In this document: positions 62,810 through 64,000 of the stretch, one piece after another
How positions within the stretch are numbered: position 1 is the first letter of the stretch
Layout: each line of letters starts with the position of its first letter
DNA from: Geodermatophilus normandii
Lineage (GTDB): Bacteria > Actinomycetota > Actinomycetes > Mycobacteriales > Geodermatophilaceae
Length of the DNA: 64,000 bases
Direction of reading: 5' to 3'
NCBI RefSeq assembly: GCF_003182485.1
Contig: NZ_QGTX01000001.1
Coordinates: 3,868,001 to 3,932,000, forward strand
Notes under the pieces: model-generated
The model's input: the letters and a program-made list of their open reading frames with translations, nothing else
Databases searched by the model: none
Told to the model about the DNA's origin: nothing
Translations under genes and position numbers: made by a program

Positions 62810-63192
62810 GGGACCCGCACCGCGTCGGCCTCGACCTCGACGAGCATGTCGGGGTGCAGCAGCGAGGCCACGCCGATCATCGCGGTGGCGGGCCGGACGG
62901 CGCCGAAGACCTCGCCGTGCACGCGGCCCACCTCCTCCCAGCGGGACGTGTCGGTGACGTACATCCGGGTGCGGACGACGTCGGTCGGGCTGAACCCGGC
63001 GGAGGTGAGCGCGTCGACCAGCACGCCGAAGGCGACGCGGGCCTGCGCGGTCACGTCCCCGGGGTGCACGACGGCGCCGTCGACGGTGGCGGTGCAGCCG
63101 CTGACCCACGCCTGCTGCCCGGCGACGACGACCCGGCTGTAGCCGACGACGTCCTCCCACGGCCCGCCGGAGCCGATGCGCCGCACCGTCAC
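62806..63192 (-). CDS. RidA family protein
   Basis: 128 residues of the RidA/YjgF/UK114 fold, likely a reactive enamine/imine deaminase. Features are [19 protein letters not shown], a helix with [29 protein letters not shown] and [25 protein letters not shown]. The catalytic arginine is in [11 protein letters not shown] at 63192 overlaps the hisA stop (GTGA). Mycobacteria carry impA in this hisA-hisF position, so this is a replacement. Confidence 0.88.
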   Translation of the reverse strand: MTVRRIGSGGPWEDVVGYSRVVVAGQQAWVSGCTATVDGAVVHPGDVTAQARVAFGVLVDALTSAGFSPTDVVRTRMYVTDTSRWEEVGRVHGEVFGAVRPATAMIGVASLLHPDMLVEVEADAVRVP

Positions 63193-63923
63193 GACGACGC
63201 CTCGCGGGTCACCTGCAGGGCCTCCGGCAGCGTGAAGGCCCCGGCGTAGAGGGCCTTGCCGACGATGGCCCCCTCGACGCCGACGGCGGCCAGCCCGGCC
63301 AGCGCGCGGATGTCGTCGAGCGAGCTGACCCCGCCGGAGGCGACGACGGGCTTCGGGGTGGCGGCGCAGACCTCGCGGAGCAGGTCGAGGTTCGGGCCGC
63401 GCAGGGTGCCGTCCTTGGTGATGTCGGTGACGACGTAGCGGGCGCAGCCCTCGGCGTCGAGGCGGGCGAGGGTCTCGTAGAGCTCGCCGCCCTCGCGGGT
63501 CCACCCGCGCGCGGCCAGCCGGGTGCCGCGGACGTCGAGGCCGACGGCGATGCGGTCGCCGTGCTCGGCGATGGCGCGGGCGCACCACTCGGGCGACTCC
63601 AGCGCGGCGGTGCCCAGGTTCACCCGGCGGCAGCCGGTGGCCAGCGCGGCGGCCAGCGACTCGTCGTCGCGGATGCCGCCGGAGAGCTCCACGTCGACGT
63701 CGAGCTCGCCGACCACGCGGGCCAGCAGCTCGTGGTTGCTGCCGCGTCCGAAGGCGGCGTCGAGGTCGACCAGGTGCACCCACTCGGCGCCGTCGCGCTG
63801 CCACTGCAGCGCGGCGTCGAGGGGGTCGCCGTAGGAGGTCTCGCTGCCGGCCTCCCCCTGGACGAGACGGACGGCCTGGCCGTCGGCGACGTCGACGGCG
63901 GGGAGCAGCTGGAGGGTCGGCAC
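63189..63923 (-). CDS. hisA: Phosphoribosyl isomerase (HisA/PriA)
   Basis: Isomerises ProFAR to PRFAR in histidine synthesis. The 244 residues have [23 protein letters not shown] with D11, [34 protein letters not shown] and [18 protein letters not shown] with the catalytic D. In actinomycetes this enzyme (PriA) often also does the TrpF step; the trp cluster here has no trpF, which fits. GTG at 63923 follows TACGCT by exactly 7 bases. Confidence 0.94.
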   Translation of the reverse strand: MPTLQLLPAVDVADGQAVRLVQGEAGSETSYGDPLDAALQWQRDGAEWVHLVDLDAAFGRGSNHELLARVVGELDVDVELSGGIRDDESLAAALATGCRRVNLGTAALESPEWCARAIAEHGDRIAVGLDVRGTRLAARGWTREGGELYETLARLDAEGCARYVVTDITKDGTLRGPNLDLLREVCAATPKPVVASGGVSSLDDIRALAGLAAVGVEGAIVGKALYAGAFTLPEALQVTREASS

Positions 63924-63930
63924 GGCGACC

Positions 63931-63936
63931 AGCGTA
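63931..63936 (-). promoter_or_regulatory. -10 element of hisA
   Basis: TACGCT on the minus strand with 7 bases to the GTG at 63923. A separate promoter here implies that hisA-ridA-hisF is its own unit. Confidence 0.55.
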
Positions 63937-63981
63937 GGGACCGGCCGCCGTGCCCCGAGGCACCCGGGGCAGGCTGCGGGC

Positions 63982-64000
63982 GTGGAGTTCGCCGACGTCG
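63982..64000 (+). CDS. Possible gene start cut by the window edge
   Basis: GTG GAG TTC GCC GAC GTC begins a frame 6 bases after CAGGCT. The residues M-E-F-A-D-V are often seen at the start of nitroreductase-like proteins, but 6 residues cannot support a call. Confidence 0.2.

Overview
The window is chromosomal DNA from a very GC-rich, high-GC Gram-positive bacterium. Codon third positions are almost all G or C, GTG starts are common, and stop/start overlaps of the GTGA and ATGA type are the rule. The gene order matches actinomycetes: one block resembles the Mycobacterium tuberculosis segment apt-secF-secD-yajC-ruvB-ruvA-ruvC-yebC-pimA-patA-pgsA-HIT-thrS, and a second resembles hisA-hisF-hisI-trpE-trpC-trpB-trpA-lgt-pyk-tesB-pdtaR-polA-rpsA-coaE. 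An SsgA-like protein, the intergenic repeats and the general protein style suggest the Geodermatophilaceae (Blastococcus, Geodermatophilus, Modestobacter). That placement is inference. I saw no prophage, insertion sequence or CRISPR array.

Layout. 1-4.1 kb: apt, secF, secD, yajC (protein export and purine salvage). 4.2-6.6 kb: ruvB, ruvA, ruvC behind a near-consensus LexA box. 6.7-9.2 kb: an L,D-transpeptidase, YebC and a LemA-like protein. 9.2-14.6 kb: pimA, patA, pgsA, a HIT protein and thrS, a tightly coupled phosphatidylinositol mannoside operon. 14.7-22.8 kb: an accessory stretch with MOSC, HNH and DHFR-like proteins, an ECF sigma/anti-sigma pair, an SsgA-like protein, four tRNAs, a CelD/BcsL-type acetyltransferase, coaE and a small unknown ORF. 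22.9-28.7 kb: rpsA, a methyltransferase, polA and a thioesterase. 28.8-35.5 kb: a GNAT enzyme, a branched-chain amino acid type ABC transporter (livH, livM, livG, livF) and a convergent substrate-binding lipoprotein. 35.6-42.1 kb: pdtaR, tRNA-Leu, a PLP decarboxylase, tesB, pyk and gltD. 42.1-46.8 kb: gltB. 47.1-53.7 kb: lgt, trpA, trpB, trpC, a membrane protein, trpE and hisI. 53.7-62.0 kb: membrane proteins, a flavin dehydrogenase, a heterodimeric ABC exporter and a TIGR03085-type protein. 62.0 kb to the end: hisF, a RidA-like protein and hisA, with a possible gene start at the right edge.

Most striking: the substrate-binding lipoprotein at 34170-35513 reads as a circular permutation of the usual LivK-type order. 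The part that normally ends the protein follows the signal peptide, and the part that normally begins it comes last. The neighbouring LivH permease carries a secreted N-terminal beta-domain. Other points are a 55-bp palindromic repeat family at gene 3' ends, many TAnnnT-N(6-8)-start signatures that imply leaderless mRNAs, a secF reading frame that has no stop and appears frameshifted at its 3' end, and a 74-nt tRNA with a CAA anticodon and no long variable arm.
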